This document shows, one piece after another, positions 10,568 to 22,059 of a stretch of 64,000 nucleotides of DNA. Numbering within the stretch: position 1 is the stretch's first letter; each line of letters opens with the position of its first letter. The DNA comes from Azorinus chamasolen (taxonomy: Eukaryota; Mollusca; Bivalvia; Cardiida; Solecurtidae), in the NCBI GenBank assembly GCA_963576725.1, contig OY755247.1, positions 11,625,534-11,689,533 of the forward strand, in the 5' to 3' direction. Both the position numbers and the translations under genes were made by a program. The notes beneath the pieces are model-generated. The model searched no databases. It was not told where the DNA came from and saw only the letters and a program-made list of their open reading frames with translations.

Positions 10568-10734
10568 TATGATCTATTAATGAAAAAATAATAACAACCA
10601 TAGACATGTCATGGTTTTAAATATGACGAAAGTAAATAAACATGTATGAGTCATGTAGGAAACACGGCATACAAAACACACAACCATCCGACATCACCAC
10701 GACGAAACACAGTAAATATACAGTTAGACGAAAG

Positions 10735-11300
10735 ACTGCATGTTTTGTTGTCATCCCTTTTACAGTTGGCAATCACGCTGGCCTCTTTGTATGTACGCCA
10801 ACAAGAAAGGTTTAGTAATCTATGAAGGCGACCTCTTAAATCCAGAAACGGATAGGGAACATCGGATATCTTTACTGTTTCGTTTTTGTCGTATCCTTTA
10901 TTACTTTTCTACATTCTGATTGCAGCTCAATCATTGAGTACACTAGCGATAGGTGGATACAGTTTGTTCACTTAAATGTTTTCGTTATACATGCACTTTA
11001 CCACTGTATTTGCCATCGCGGTTGTTGTAGTTTAGATGGAGAGGGGATACGTTTATTTACACTGCTTGTCTATTAGGGTGGGGATGGAATAAGTGTTAGG
11101 TTGGGCGCCCCAAAACCGGTTTAACCCCCAGTGACTTTTGTTACTGACCGTTCCAAGGCGGTACTTCCATGTACTTCCAGGTACTTGATGTTTTTATAGT
11201 TATGTACATTTGCTGTTTCCTGATGATGCTGTTCGGGCGGCTGTTTGTTCTATATGTGATGTTTCAAGCATGACTCATTTTAGTACTTTTATCAGATACA
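10735..11300 (+). pseudogene. Subfamily A retroelement: C-terminus and tail
   Basis: The sequence begins in TGCATGTTTTGTTGTCATCC (the A-clade CLVVNPF region), runs through the KKGLVIYEGDLLNPET frame with a small deletion, then tail A with CAGTGACTTTTGTTACTG. It is shortened near 11165-11185, where the normal C-rich segment is replaced by a duplicated GTACTTCCA. It ends at GACTCATTTTAGTACTTTTA. Confidence 0.8.
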
Positions 11301-11545
11301 TATGCATGCCAAATATAAAGTCTCTATATCTACTGATTTAAAGTTATGCCCAATGATAAAGTTGCTGATAAACAAACAATATCTGACATTTGGCCCAGAA
11401 GGATGACATTGACCTTGACATGTCAACCCCAAACTGTACAGCTTTAGGAGATACAAATGTATACCAAATATCAAGTCAGTATATCTACTGGTTCAAAAGT
11501 TATGGCCAATGTTAAAGACGGTGACCTTTAACCCTGAAGGAAAAC
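11290..11545 (-). repeat. TCAAGGTCA-rich satellite, short array
   Basis: About two repeats with TTGACCTTGACATGTCAACC, ATATCAAGTCAGTATATCTA and AAAAGTTATGGCCAATGTTA, matching 57840-59120 in orientation. It is immediately downstream of a retroelement tail. Confidence 0.8.
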
Positions 11546-12415
11546 AGAGACAGTTCAAACGACAGCTTTGCGAGGAAGCTATCACGCCTAATCCCACTGA
11601 GAAGAAATTTTGATCTTTTGCAGTTTTGACTACTTGTGATTCGACAAAACTTTCGGGAAATTATTGACTGGGGAAGTTCTCAATACTTAACGCCCGTGTG
11701 AAAAATATCTTCTCAAATGACAAAGTTCACAAAAGTAAGAATGACCTAAACTCAGATAAAATATGGTATAGTAATAACCAATAGTATGTTTCAACAACAT
11801 TTGTCTTTGTTATAATCGTTCGACAAATCATGTTGCCAATGTAAGTATATGCTCACACAGTCTTAAAATACAAATAAATATTAGTTATTATTTGAACGCT
11901 TTTTCAAATAGCATTTGCGTTAAAAATGCATGTTGTTTTTCTGCTTGACCGTTATTCAAATAAGTTCCCATAGCAGTGGTATTAAACATTAGATATGTTA
12001 AGGAATTTAATCAGTCAGCAATCTTTTAACATGTATTAAACCACAATATTATGAAAACTATTTAAGAAAGCAATTTGCTAAAATGTCACAAAATTATTGT
12101 TATAGCAACCAGAAGTTGCATACATATAACAGGCCAGTATTTTAACCATTTGAATGCGGTATACGCAGTCACTGTCATTTACAAACAGTGTAGAGCCAAA
12201 TGGTAAGGGTTTGTGCATTTCCTCTGCTTTTTTTTTATCGTACTTAGTATGTGTGTTTTGAGCTTTGCATCATGTGTGTGCGTGTGCGTCTTACTTATTT
12301 TCTATCAGTGGTTTGGTATTGTGTATTGTGTTTGTCTTTTTCTGCTTAGATCAGCTCTATTCCAGAATTTCCATGTTATATCACAACATAAATTTACATG
12401 TTGTTTATGTTAGTT
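11545..12415. other. Unassigned AT-rich stretch
   Basis: Nothing identifiable was found. Around 12230-12410 there is a T/G-rich, tail-like stretch but no clear family match. Confidence 0.5.
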
Positions 12416-12417
12416 AA

Positions 12418-12935
12418 TGGAAAAGTAGTAAAATCAAGCAGGCAAAGCCACATACAAGACGCAACCACCACCAAAACACCGATAGACAGCATTACACACA
12501 TACACACACAAAACCACACACCCAAACGCACACTCACACACAAGATGAACACAGAAAACACCAACAGACACACAAGAACCAGAGACAAACACTCCACACA
12601 TGAACAAAATCACAAGCACAAAGACGCAAGGCAAACAAAAGGAAGGGTGACAAAGAGAGTACCGCCTTGGCACGGTCAGTAGCAAAAACACCACTGGGGG
12701 TTAAACCGGTTTACGGGCGTCCTAACCTCACGCTTCTCTCAAAGTCACCCTAGCGTTACAAATTGTGTAAATAAAGGTATCCCCGCCGGACTTACCCACA
12801 ATATAGACGACGGTTAACACAGGACAACGTGTAAAACAGAGCATAATAGATAAGACAATCCGTCAAATATGTACTCAATGACTTTGCTGAAGTCAGAGCA
12901 CCTGCAGGTAAGCCGTTAATTTTACCCTTTACCTT
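12418..12935 (-). mobile_element. Subfamily B tail with C-terminal coding end
   Basis: From 12418 (AATGGAAAAGTAGTAAAATC, the complement of the tail terminus) the CA-rich tail runs to the CGGTCAGTAGCAAAAACACC hairpin (12674-12695), the AAACCGGTTTACGGGCGTCC block and GGGGATACC complement. It then reaches the AKSLSTYLTDCLIYYALF frame at 12800-12920. Orientation is minus. Confidence 0.85.
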
Positions 12936-13040
12936 ATACGCGCGAGAAATCGCGAGTTTGCTTATCACCTGATATACGCGAGATAAAGCGACTTTGCTTA
13001 TTCCCTGATAGAAGCGGGTATCAGCGGATCTATCCATTAC
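12935..13040. repeat. Short GC-richer tandem repeat
   Basis: About 2.5 copies of a 36-39-bp unit: TATACGCGCGAGAAATCGCG then TTTGCTTATCACCTGATATA, followed by a variant. It has unusual CpG density for this window and abuts the retroelement end. Confidence 0.6.
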
Positions 13041-13074
13041 CGTGTATAAGCCGCTTTGAGCGAGTCCAATATTT

Positions 13075-13655
13075 ACCTGCTAATATCTCAATTTTCTACT
13101 TAAATTACTGTATCTGGATGTCTACACATTTTACACATTTTACACATTCTTCTGGAATCCCAAATCTAATAATAGTGTTACTACAGAAAAATATTGCAAA
13201 AAAACGAGACTGAAGTCGAGTGGTATATTCTTTTTATATGGTCGGTGGTCATTGTAAGACATAAGTATAATACTATTCGTCATTATTCGGAAAGTACGAA
13301 CTTTTCCGATAAATGATCACGCGGAAATGTTCCACTGTCGCCAAGGTCAAATTCTAAATATAAATATGTTAAATAAAATTGACCAATGACTATTCGGAAC
13401 TCCATAAATCACGCGCGACTTGCCTTAAACACATGGGGAACCCGTTGTCAACCTCAAAACACACCGGTGGATATTGGGCATTAAAACTTTCGTAAGTATA
13501 ATCCGATTAGAGGGTAGATAGCAATATCAATCAAATAACTTAGCTAATCAAACTAATCATGTCTGGGAATTCATTCATAAATGTCAAACAGTTAGGATCT
13601 TGTGTGGACCCCGATATTTTTTATCGAGATCCAAACTATCTGATTGATATAAAAC
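13075..13655. other. Unassigned stretch
   Basis: No repeat family, exon or long frame recognised. Confidence 0.5.
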
Positions 13656-13660
13656 GAATA

Positions 13661-13835
13661 CAGTGAAGCTCACTTATAACGAACATGGATATAACGAAAT
13701 ATTGCATATAACAAAATAAAATTTATCCCCCCTCTCTGATTAACTTATAGTAAAATGGACCTGATATAACGAAATTTGGATATAACGAAAGAAATCAGAG
13801 GGTCCTAAGGACTTCGTTATAAATGAGCTTCACTG
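13661..13835. mobile_element. MITE with pogo-like terminal inverted repeats
   Basis: Left end CAGTGAAGCTCACTTATAAC and right end (complement) CAGTGAAGCTCATTTATAAC are inverted over about 24 bp and flanked by TA on both sides, the target duplication typical of pogo/Tc1 elements. Internal inverted copies of GATATAACGAAAT strengthen the fold. At 175 bp with no coding capacity it is non-autonomous. Confidence 0.85.
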
Positions 13836-14046
13836 TAATTCGTTCATACGCGCCATTTAGTTTAGATCTTGATGAAATGACAAGCTATGTGGCGTCTTAT
13901 CTACATCAAAATTGATTCAATAAATATGCCATAATGCAAAAAAACTGAATTTGTGTAGACTCAGATCAGGAACTATTCTAAAACTCGATTAATGCATAAT
14001 AAATGCAAATGAGACAGATATCAGGAAAAGTGGGTTGGGAGATTGT

Positions 14047-14113
14047 AAACAGTGTAGTACCAGATCAGCAACCGCTTTTCCCATGCGGCGTCTGATCAGG
14101 ATCTACACTATTT
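14047..14113. repeat. Short imperfect palindrome
   Basis: AAACAGTGTAG...CAGATCAG on the left pairs with CTGATCAGGATCTACACTAT on the right, around a core with CATGCGGCG. It resembles palindromic dispersed repeats common in bivalve genomes; this attribution is from memory. Confidence 0.6.
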
Positions 14114-14399
14114 GCTGTTCCACAGGAATAAATAATGCCGAATCTGGTGATTTTCAAACAGTGTGAAGTAGATTCTGCGTAATCTAAGTCTACATGTTTG
14201 AAATGCAACACATTCTCTATTTTCCTTGTGCCAGACTCAAATGCATTATGAATACGGAAAATGTTTCAAAGAACAATAAATAGCACAATTTATATGTGTC
14301 GGAATTTCATGATAGAGAAACAGTTGTATGGGTTTAGTTCAGTTAACATGCAGATAAAATTTGTCTTCCGATTATTTTGCTCAAGTGGCAGCATTCGTT

Positions 14400-14790
14400 T
14401 TGGAGCCAGGCCCTAACCTGGACGGGTTCGATACCTTAGATCCAGATCAGGCACCTAAAACTCAACATCTAATCTTGATCTATAATTGGATTCAGATCAG
14501 ACACACAGTTACCCTGAATCTTATTTAGATCAATTTTGAACCCAGGTTCGATGCCGAGTTGTTACTCAGTATCTGTTCTAAATCCATGTTTGGATCTAGA
14601 TTCAGATCAGACAGAGAAACTCAACTTCTGATCTAGATCTAACCTTAATGACTGAAATGAGTCTTTCAGCGTCTGATATCGATCCAAGCGTGGATCCCGA
14701 ACCGGCGCTGAGTTACTCGCTTTATGATCTGGGTCCGCGCTGAATGAATGAGAAATTATTTACTCAGCGTCTGATCTGGTTCAAGCCTGT
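14400..14790. repeat. Degenerate GATC-rich repeat region
   Basis: Words such as GATTCAGATCAGACA, CTCAACTTCTGATCTAGATC and GATCCAAGCGTGGATCC recur with strong divergence at uneven spacing. No coding or transposon end was seen. Confidence 0.5.
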
Positions 14791-15069
14791 TTGCAAATGA
14801 TATTTTATTTTGAATAGCAGGCGATAGGTTACTGTTCCGAACATATTTAGCTGAAATTTTAAGGTCAATTATAATAAAGTTCTGAAAATATATTGACTTG
14901 CATCGTTTTATCCCCGTGATTGTACTTATACATACTTTAAAGTGCATGAAAAATACACCATCAAAAAGAGAATTTAATTCCCTAAAACTTTTTATTTACA
15001 CTATAATGATAATGGTAAACATAAATGCATCTCTATGGGATAGAAAAGGACAGGTGTCACATTCAAACT

Positions 15070-15910
15070 AATTTTCCAATATGTCCAATAAACTTTATTG
15101 GCGAGAGTGTGTTACGCTTACCACATATATATTGGTTATTGATTATCGGATAAGGCTTACCTATATCGGTGTATGATAAGAGTTTGGACGTTTGGCTATT
15201 GGGTAAAGGGTTAAGGGCACGACAGGGAAAAGTAATACACGAGTCTGGTAAGCTCATCCCGTATCTGAGTTTAAGAGTATACCATCATAGAGTACTACCT
15301 TCGGCCTGACATGCAGTGCGTTGCAATATAATGGGATCATAACCTTTCTTCTTAAATGTTTTAATGCGTTTTATAAACAAATCATGAAAATGGAAATGAC
15401 CCCGAATTTCCTAAGTTTGTAGATAACATCCCCATAAAAGTCTGGTTGAGAAATGCCTTGTTGCAGTAACGTCCACAGATTGCAATTATATTTACTAATG
15501 AGTGGTAAATTTCGATAATAAAATTTAGAAAACGTTTTCCGAAATTTGTGATATCTGTAACCTTGCTTAAGAAGTTTATCAGTTATAACTAAATTACGAC
15601 TGTTAAAATCTTCGAGCAAAGACCAGGCTAGGACAAATCGAATAAGTTGAGAAATATAAACCTCATAACATGTAGAACGGCACATCTCCATCTAGAAAAG
15701 GATATTTAACAATTTTAAAATTAAAATTTTCTCTTTTATAGTATATTTTGGACGAAACTTTATCATTTATAACTGAAATATTCAAATCTAAAAATGAAGT
15801 AATAATGTCAGATTGATTCGCCTTGTTTAAAGACAGTTCTTTTGGGTAAATTGAAGTAATCATAGTTTCAAAATAAGGATTATCTAAATTCAAAATATCG
15901 TCTAAATAAA
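15070..15910 (-). pseudogene. Subfamily B reverse transcriptase, C-terminal two-thirds
   Basis: Two overlapping frames carry the protein. 15893-15663 has LDNPYFETMITSIYPKELSL, SDIITSFLDLNISVINDKV and YPFLDGDVPF. 15691-15371 has SLLEDFNSRNLVITDKLLKQ, YRYHKFRKTFSKFYYRNLPL and ISQPDFYGDVIYKLRK. The YLDD motif lies just past the right end and is missing, replaced near 15910 by unrelated sequence. A frameshift near 15680 joins the two parts. A shortened C-terminal extension follows to 15070. Confidence 0.85.
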
Positions 15911-16189
15911 CAACCAGTCAAAGTATAGAAAGAGACTTAGAAAGGGAATTGTGTTTTATTTGTTTTATGTAGTTTAGGTAAAAGGTTTATGTTTTATGTA
16001 ATTTCAATATCTGCTCTAAGTTGTAAGCACTTTTGAAATGGTCTGAAATAACCGTTTTTTCAGATGTAGTAACTAAAATTCATTAATAATTTCCTACTTG
16101 AAGACATCGATAAACGTACCCGTCAAATAATAATGACATTATTGACATTATTCGATGTCATAATCAGCAGGAACGAAGATGTATTTTGA

Positions 16190-16435
16190 ATGGAAATCCT
16201 GTAAATGAAAACATAGTAACGTCAAGCAGGCAAAGCCGCATACAAGACGCAACCACCATTAAATCATCGTTAGAAAGCATCTCACATACATCTACACACC
16301 CAAACACACACACATATATGCAAACAGACGAGATGAACACATAAAACATCAACATATGCACACTTACAAGAGATAAACATTACATCAACAAACGCAGAAG
16401 TACAAAGACACAATACAAACAACACCCTGCTACAG
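16190..16435 (-). mobile_element. Subfamily B tail end
   Basis: The sequence GTCAAGCAGGCAAAGCCGCA, then ACAAGACGCAACCACCATTA and a CA-rich run, is the minus-strand B terminus as at 12418. It stops before the hairpin region. 15912-16185 on its left shows nothing recognisable. Confidence 0.75.
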
Positions 16436-16639
16436 ATGTATAAAAGTATTTCTAGGTCTAGGTGGAAGGAAGGTGGTAAGTAAATGCGTTGCTCGTAGCA
16501 AATGCGTTGCTCGTTAATAACGAATTTCCAATTTTCCAATCCGAACGAGCTCATGTTTTCTACGACATCATTAAATAGTAAACTATTGTAAAGCCTCAGC
16601 ACTCGACGAGAGTGAAAATCTATCAAGGAGAGGGAGGCA

Positions 16640-16905
16640 GAGGGGGTATGTTTATCTACACCGTTTGTCTTTAAGGACGGGGATGGAATAAGTGTGAAGT
16701 TGGGCGCCCCTAAACCGTTTTAAACCTCAGTGACTTGTTCTTCCATCTCCCCCTGCTGTTTATTTGTTTTGTCTTTGTGCGTTTCTTCATGTGTTTGGTA
16801 CTTATTTACATTTTCTGCGTTTTCTTGTGTTGCTCTTCGGGCGGCTGTTTGTTCTGCATGTGGTGTTTACTGCATGACTCATATTTGTACTTTCAGTAGT
16901 ATTGA
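16640..16905 (+). mobile_element. Subfamily A tail fragment
   Basis: It begins near GAGAGGGAGGCAGAGGGGGTATG, contains TTGGGCGCCCCTAAACCG and has lost the second half of the hairpin (CAGTGACTTG then TTCTTCCATC). It ends at CATGACTCATATTTGTACTT. Confidence 0.8.
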
Positions 16906-17037
16906 TTTTTCAAAACTAATAATTTCAACACTAATGTTCCCGAAGGACAAGAAAATATAACAATATTTGTTCTGAAAATAGGAGATAATTCGAAAGCAAA
17001 TGCAGCAATGTGAACTCGAAAACTGCAACTCGGTTTT

Positions 17038-17362
17038 ATTAGTCCCCATCGGCAAAGCCGAAGGGGACTATAAATTTTCGGTGCGTCTTTCCGTCCGTCT
17101 GTCTGTCTGTATGTTTTACCGTATGTTATTCCACAATCAGTCAGTTGTCCGGATTGTTTTTAGAAGTGGTTTGGGATATCAACTTTATATTTGATATAAA
17201 GCTAAATCTAGATGAGTTAAACCCCTACCATTTGAATCTCAATCCAGCGGAATACTTGCTAGAGTTATGGCCCTTGAATCTGAAATTCTTCGTCAAAATT
17301 TTAATTGTCCGGACTTTTTTTTATAGTGGTTTGAGATATCAACTTTATATTTGGTATAAATA
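17038..17362 (-). mobile_element. Pearl/Helitron-like non-autonomous element fragment
   Basis: Read on the minus strand: a diverged body, then a (GACGGACA)-type microsatellite (complement of 17085-17115), a short spacer, then a hairpin with AGTCCCC/GGGGACT and TCGGC/GCCGA arms (17040-17068) and AATAAAA. The layout of core, microsatellite, GC-rich palindrome and A/T end is shared with seven other places here. It fits what is known of pearl/DINE-type Helitron relatives. Confidence 0.65.
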
Positions 17363-17364
17363 TT

Positions 17365-18185
17365 TATATTCTGAAAATGGTTGATCCTTCGAAAGCAACA
17401 GTAAAAATGAAAAAAAAAAAGAAAATTGCAGACTCGGTTTTATTGAGTCTGTTCATGAGTAGTAATAAAAAGTGAAACACTACTCACGCCCCCTAGCACC
17501 GGCAGTATTCAATTTGCAAAACTAATAAAATAAAAAACTAATGATCCCGAAGGACCAGAAAATATAACAACACTGAGAATGAAGTACGAGGCGACTTTTT
17601 ACGGCCCCACACAAACACTTAACACCTGCTGTTGTGAAGTACATATATTCTGAAAATTATTGATCCTTCGAAAGCAAAAGTTGAAATGCAAAAACAAAAA
17701 GAGAAAATTGCAGACTCGGTTTCTCTTTGTCACCCTTCCTTTTGTTTGTTTGCGTCTTTGTGCTTGTGATTTTGTTCATGTTTTGATTGTTTTTCTCTGA
17801 TTCCTGTGTGTCTGTTGGTGTTTTCTGTGTTCATCTCGTGTGTAAGTGTGCGTTTGGGTGTGTGGTTGTGTGTGTATATGTGTGTCATGCTGTCTATCGG
17901 TGTTTTGGTGGTGGTTGCGTCTTGTATGTGGCTTTGCCTGCTTGACTTTACTATTTTTCCATTTGTTGAGTCTGTTCATGAGTAGTAATTATAAGTACAA
18001 CACTACTCACGCCCCTAGCACCGGCTTAAGCAGTATTTATTTTTCAAAACTAATAACATAAAAAACTAATGATCCCGTAGGACCAGAAAATATAACAACA
18101 CTGAGAATGAAGTACGGGGCGACTTTTTACGGCCGCCACACAAGCACTTAACACCTGCTGTTGTGAAGTACATATATTCCGAAAA
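17365..18185 (-). repeat. 282-bp repeats (T subfamily), second unit interrupted by a tail insertion
   Basis: CTGAAAATGGTTGATCCTTC (17371) and CTGAAAATTATTGATCCTTC (17650) mark about 1.8 units, 279 bp apart. The second unit is broken at 17722 inside the AATAAA hairpin loop and resumes at about 17964 with TTGAGTCTGTTCATGAGTAG. The interrupting DNA is a B tail in the opposite orientation. Confidence 0.85.
17723..17964 (+). mobile_element. Truncated subfamily B tail inserted in a 282-bp unit
   Basis: It starts inside the tail at CTCTTTGTCACCCTTCC and ends at TTTTTCCATTT. The host unit is split between GCAGACTCGGTTT and TTGAGTCTG, so both borders can be read. The right border fixes the true 3' terminus of the B element at about CTTTTCCATT. 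Confidence 0.85.
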
Positions 18186-18349
18186 TTGTTGATCCAGTTA
18201 AATCTAGATGAGTTACAATTTAGCTTAACCTTGAGTCGGAGTGCGGTTGAATAATTTTTGCTAGAGTTATTGACCTTGGACTTGACATTTTTCGTAAAAT
18301 TTTCAATTGTTCGGACTTTTCTGGAAGTTGTTTGAGATATAAACTTTGC

Positions 18350-18880
18350 TTGCACAGGCCGAGGGTAGTACTCTATGATGGTATACTCTTAAACCCAGAA
18401 ATGGGATGAGCTTACCAGACTCAAGTACTACCTGTTCTCTGTCGTGCCCTTAACGGCTTCCCTGCAGTTGCTCCGTCTTCAGCAAAGTCATTGAGTACAT
18501 AAATGACGGACTTTCACAGTTGTTATGCTATGTTTTATATTTTGTACTGTGATTACTGTCTACTATGTTATGGGGAAGTCTGGCGGGAATACCTTTATTT
18601 ACAATGTTTGTTTAGCTAGGATGACTTTGAGATACGTGTGAGATTAGGACGTCCGTAAAACGGTTTAAACCCCTAGAGGTGATTTTGCTACTGACTGTGC
18701 CAAGGCGGTACTCTCTTTGTCAACCTTACTTGTGTTTGTCTTGTGTCTTTGTGCTTGTTTGTGTGTGTTGGTGTTTTTTGTGTTCTTCTCGTGTGTGTGC
18801 GTGTGTTTTGTCTATCGATTTGTTGGTGGTGGTTGCGTCTTGTATGTGGCTTTTTCCTGTATGTGTGTGTTTGTGAATGT
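18350..18880 (+). mobile_element. Subfamily B C-terminus and tail
   Basis: GGCCGAGGGTAGTACTCTAT begins the C-terminal extension, followed by the AAAGTCATTGAGTACATAAA segment, GGAATACCTTTATTTACAAT, GGACGTCCGTAAAACGGTTT, a weakened hairpin (AGAGGTGATTTTGCTACT), ACTG-TGCCAAGG-CGGT and the GT-rich run. The terminus is altered after GTATGTGGCTTTTTCCTG. Confidence 0.8.
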
Positions 18881-18901
18881 GTATACATTGCTGTATATAG
18901 A

Positions 18902-19038
18902 GAATAATAGGTTAGTGCCGTAGATGGTACGCTTTATCCGACGAGGGGTGAAAACGTTGAGACGAGGCTTGCCGAGCCTTAACTATTTTCTCCGAGTCGG
19001 ATAAAGGCGTCCCATCTACGGCACTAACCTATTATTCG
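18902..19038. repeat. Foldback repeat with 41-bp arms
   Basis: Arms 18902-18942 and 18997-19038 match over about 41 bases with very few differences (GAATAATAGGTTAGTGCCGT and the complement). The 54-base loop contains GGCTTGCCGAGCC. It is non-coding and probably a foldback MITE. Confidence 0.85.
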
Positions 19039-19039
19039 A

Positions 19040-19913
19040 TTTATCCAGTCAATTTAGATATATCTTTTTTCATAGACTCATAAATCATACGAATATTGAA
19101 ATAATTTGCATTGAAAGTGCGGTTTTTCGATCAACGGACCTCCCTTTTCATTTCCATTCTAGATACGTAAATAATGAGCTACTGCAGAAGAAAATAGTTT
19201 TGATACTTACATTACAAGAGGGGAAAACGTGGTTGAATTTGAAAAATAAGATCATTTGAATCAAGAGTCGATATATTAATTCAAACAGACATGATAATAT
19301 TTTCCCGGAGGCTCTCTGGTCAAAGTCCAGTTCCGTCGTCTCGGTTTTTATTTTTAGATAGGGCTAACGTCACTCAGAAATCGATGGAACTGAACAGTCT
19401 ATATTTATGTCTATGACAATCACCGCCCATGTAAGAGCTTATTAATCAAATTATTATGAGAGTGAAAAGAAAATATTTACTATTTATCTGTACATCTTTG
19501 CTCCCTGACTTGATTTTTTATCAAAAACGCGTTTCGCCAGCGGTGAATTAAATTAATAAAATGATAAATCAACGTCACACTGTATGTGGCCTCAGTGGCG
19601 TAATCGGTAAGCACGACGTCTCTAGAGAGATTGGATTTGGCTTTTGTAGAATCAGGCGCGGGTTCGAATATAGCTATAGCCATTTATTTTTTTAATTTGT
19701 TTCTTTGAATAATTATATTGGGGAATTTTCTGTTATATCTATTCCGTCAACATGTTCATGCATATTTACCGAAAATTAAAATAGTTCCATGGTTATAGAA
19801 TCCGCCTATCTACTAACCTAATAAACCTTCTACTACCGGAAGTTACCTAATAAAACCTAAGTTTATTTGCACCCCTTTATTATGTCACTAGAGAAGCCTG
19901 GTGACTGGATAAA
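19040..19913. mobile_element. Possible TIR-bounded element carrying a tRNA-like segment
   Basis: TTTATCCAGTCA at 19040-19051 is inverted as TGACTGGATAAA at 19902-19913, and TAACCTAATA-type words near 19815 echo the foldback to the left. No transposase frame is present. The inverted words are short, so chance or mutual rearrangement cannot be ruled out. Confidence 0.4.
19588..19682 (+). other. tRNA-like segment (pol III A and B box look-alikes)
   Basis: TGGCGTAATCGGTAAGC resembles a tRNA A box and GCGGGTTCGAATA a B box, with ACGACGTCTCTAGAGAGATT between. The distance between the boxes (about 60 bases) is long for an ordinary tRNA, and the acceptor stem pairs poorly (GTGGCC against GCCATT). 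It is more likely a tRNA-derived relic or SINE head than a working tRNA. Confidence 0.4.
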
Positions 19914-19920
19914 AATTACT

Positions 19921-20290
19921 TTATGTCGGTGGTTTGGTGATGGTGGCGTTTTGTATGTTGCTTTTTCTGCTTGACTTTACTACTTTTTCAATTAATGTTT
20001 AGTATAAAGCTAACTAACTCTAGATTAGTTATAACTTAAATGTTTGTGTGGCGGCCGTAAAAAGTCGCCCCGTACTTCATTCTCGGTGTTGTTATATTTT
20101 CTGGTCCTTCGGGATCATTAGTTTTCATGTTATTAGTTTTGAAAATTGAATACTGCTTTAGGAGACATGAGTAGTGTTGCACTTTTAGTTACTACTCCTC
20201 ATGAACAGACTCAATAAAACCGAGTCTGCAATTTTCTCTTTTTGCATGTCTACTTTTGCTTTCGAAAGATCACCCATTTTCAGAATATTA
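19921..20290 (+). repeat. B tail end followed by a 282-bp unit (T subfamily)
   Basis: 19921-19995 contains the GTTTGGTGATGGTGGCGTTTTG and TGCTTGACTTTACTACTTTT terminus. 20040-20290 is a T-type unit with GTCCTTCGGGATCATTAG, lacking the AAGCCGGTGCTAGGGG portion. It ends at ACCCATTTTCAGAATATTAA. 20290-20480 resembles the decayed pearl-like body seen at 17150-17350. Confidence 0.75.
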
Positions 20291-20759
20291 AGTTCAAATT
20301 TCGGTTTTGTTGAATAATTATTACAAGAGTTAGGGTCCTTGAACTCAAAATATTTCGTCGCATTTTCAATTGTATTGATTTCTTTTGGAAGTGTTTCTAG
20401 ATATTGACTCTGTGTTTGGCAGAAGGCTAAATCTAAATGAGGTACTGTTTCAATATCATTCTCGGTCTGGTTGAATATTTTTTGTCAGAGTTACGGTCCT
20501 TCAAATTGTTTGCTTTACTAAAAGATGCTTAAGTTAAGAACTTTGGAGTTAACATTTCACAAAATAGAAATGCTTGACATTAATAAATGAAAAGTGTATG
20601 GCAGCATCCATAACTGTTCTATGAATTTAACAGAGTTATCGCCCTTTTTCCTTACAATATTTGGTAAACATTGTTTGTTATCTGAATGTAATGTTCATTG
20701 CTTGTAATATTCAAAGTTGTTGTTTTTTTAAATTCAGAAGTTGAAGATTACACAAGGTG

Positions 20760-21000
20760 GACTTGCCTTGATTTTGTAGATCTCTAACTTGTTAGATAAC
20801 ATATTTGTGCGATATGGGGATGCCATATATCGTCAAGTTGTTTGTATACCTATGGGTACAAATTGTGCCCCTCGTGTTGCAGATTTGTTTTTGTAATGCT
20901 ATGAGAGGGGTTTTATGGTAAGCTTAAAACCTGTTACACAAGCTTATATCGTTACTGCTTTTAACTTAGACGATATTTAAAAACGGATACTCCTTATTTT
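20760..21000 (+). pseudogene. Subfamily B RT fragment before an A-tail insertion
   Basis: Decayed frames hold GDAIYRQVVCIPMGTNCAPR, a motif B remnant, and a shortened LDDI region. It stops at ACTATCGCTT, where a truncated A tail is inserted; the protein resumes at 21256. Confidence 0.75.
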
Positions 21001-21002
21001 GA

Positions 21003-21255
21003 AACTATCGCTTGAATACGTGTGAGGTTAAGCGCTCATAAACCGGTTTAACCCCCCACACACACCAGTGACTTTTGTCACTAAACGTTCCAAGGCGGTA
21101 CTTCCATCTTCCCCCTATAGTATGTTTGTTTTGTCTTTGTTCGTCTCTTGATGTTTTTATAGTTATGTACATTTGTTGTTTCCTTGTGTTGCTGTTCGGG
21201 CGACTGTTTGTTCTATATGTGGTGTTTCCTGCACGACTCATTTTTGTACGTTCAT
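21003..21255 (+). mobile_element. Truncated subfamily A tail inserted in subfamily B
   Basis: It begins within the tail (TACGTGTGAGGTTAAGCGC), carries CAGTGACTTTTGTCACTA and the ACG-TTCCAAGG-CGGT stem, and ends at CATTTTTGTACGTTCA. On both sides lies one B reading frame (PYFETI before, YPKELTL after). Confidence 0.85.
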
Positions 21256-21960
21256 CTATTTACCCAAAAGAACTTACTTTAAATAATGCGAATTGATCTG
21301 ACTATATTGCTCCCTTTTAAGATTTTAATCTTTCCATCATAAATGATAAAGTTTTGTCCGAAATATACGGCAAAATGGAGGATTTTAATATCAAAATTGA
21401 TAATTTTCCTTTTCTAGATGGACATGTGCCACGTTCTACATATTATGGGATTTACATTTCTCAATGTATTCGCTTCGTTCGAATCTGATTTGCTAGAATA
21501 TTTTAATAGTCGTAATTTAATTAAAACTGATAAACTTCTTAAAATTCGGAAAGTTTTTTCTAAATTTTATGATCGAAATTAGTAAATATAATTGAAATCT
21601 ACGGACTTAACTGCAACAATGTATTTCTCATCCAGGATTATATGATGATGTTATCTACAATATCGGAGTCATGTCCATTATGATGATTTGTTAAATTTAT
21701 TAAACCCATTAATTTTTTAGGAAGAAAGGTTATGATCCTTATATTCCAATGCTCTGAATGTATGGTTATTGACGCCTTTACAGTCGGTAGCTACGCTTGC
21801 CGCTGTGCTTGCACGATGACAGGCCGAGGGTAGTACTCTATGATGGTATACTCTTAAACCCAGATACGGGATCAGCTTACCGATCATGTTTTGACGGAAT
21901 TCCAAAGTTGTTGTCATGCTATTTTATAATAATGTCATGTGTTAACTGTCTTCTTTGTTG
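21256..21960 (+). pseudogene. Subfamily B RT fragment after the A-tail insertion
   Basis: Fragments of IYPKELTLNNAN, FPFLDGHVPRSTYYGIYISQ, NSRNLIKTDKLLK and the CLVIDAFTVGSYACRCACTM-type end appear in several frames. They run to the GGCCGAGGGTAGTACTCTAT extension and a short tail start. Many indels indicate an old copy. Confidence 0.8.
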
Positions 21961-22059
21961 TGGTTGAGTCTTGCGGGGATACCTTTATTTACACTATTTG
22001 TTAAGATACGATGACCTTGAGATAAGTGTGAGGTTGGGACGTCCACACATGTGTGTAGA

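Noticed and set aside
19588..19682. A functional tRNA gene
   Set aside because: Box spacing is too long and the acceptor stem does not pair; kept only as a tRNA-like segment.
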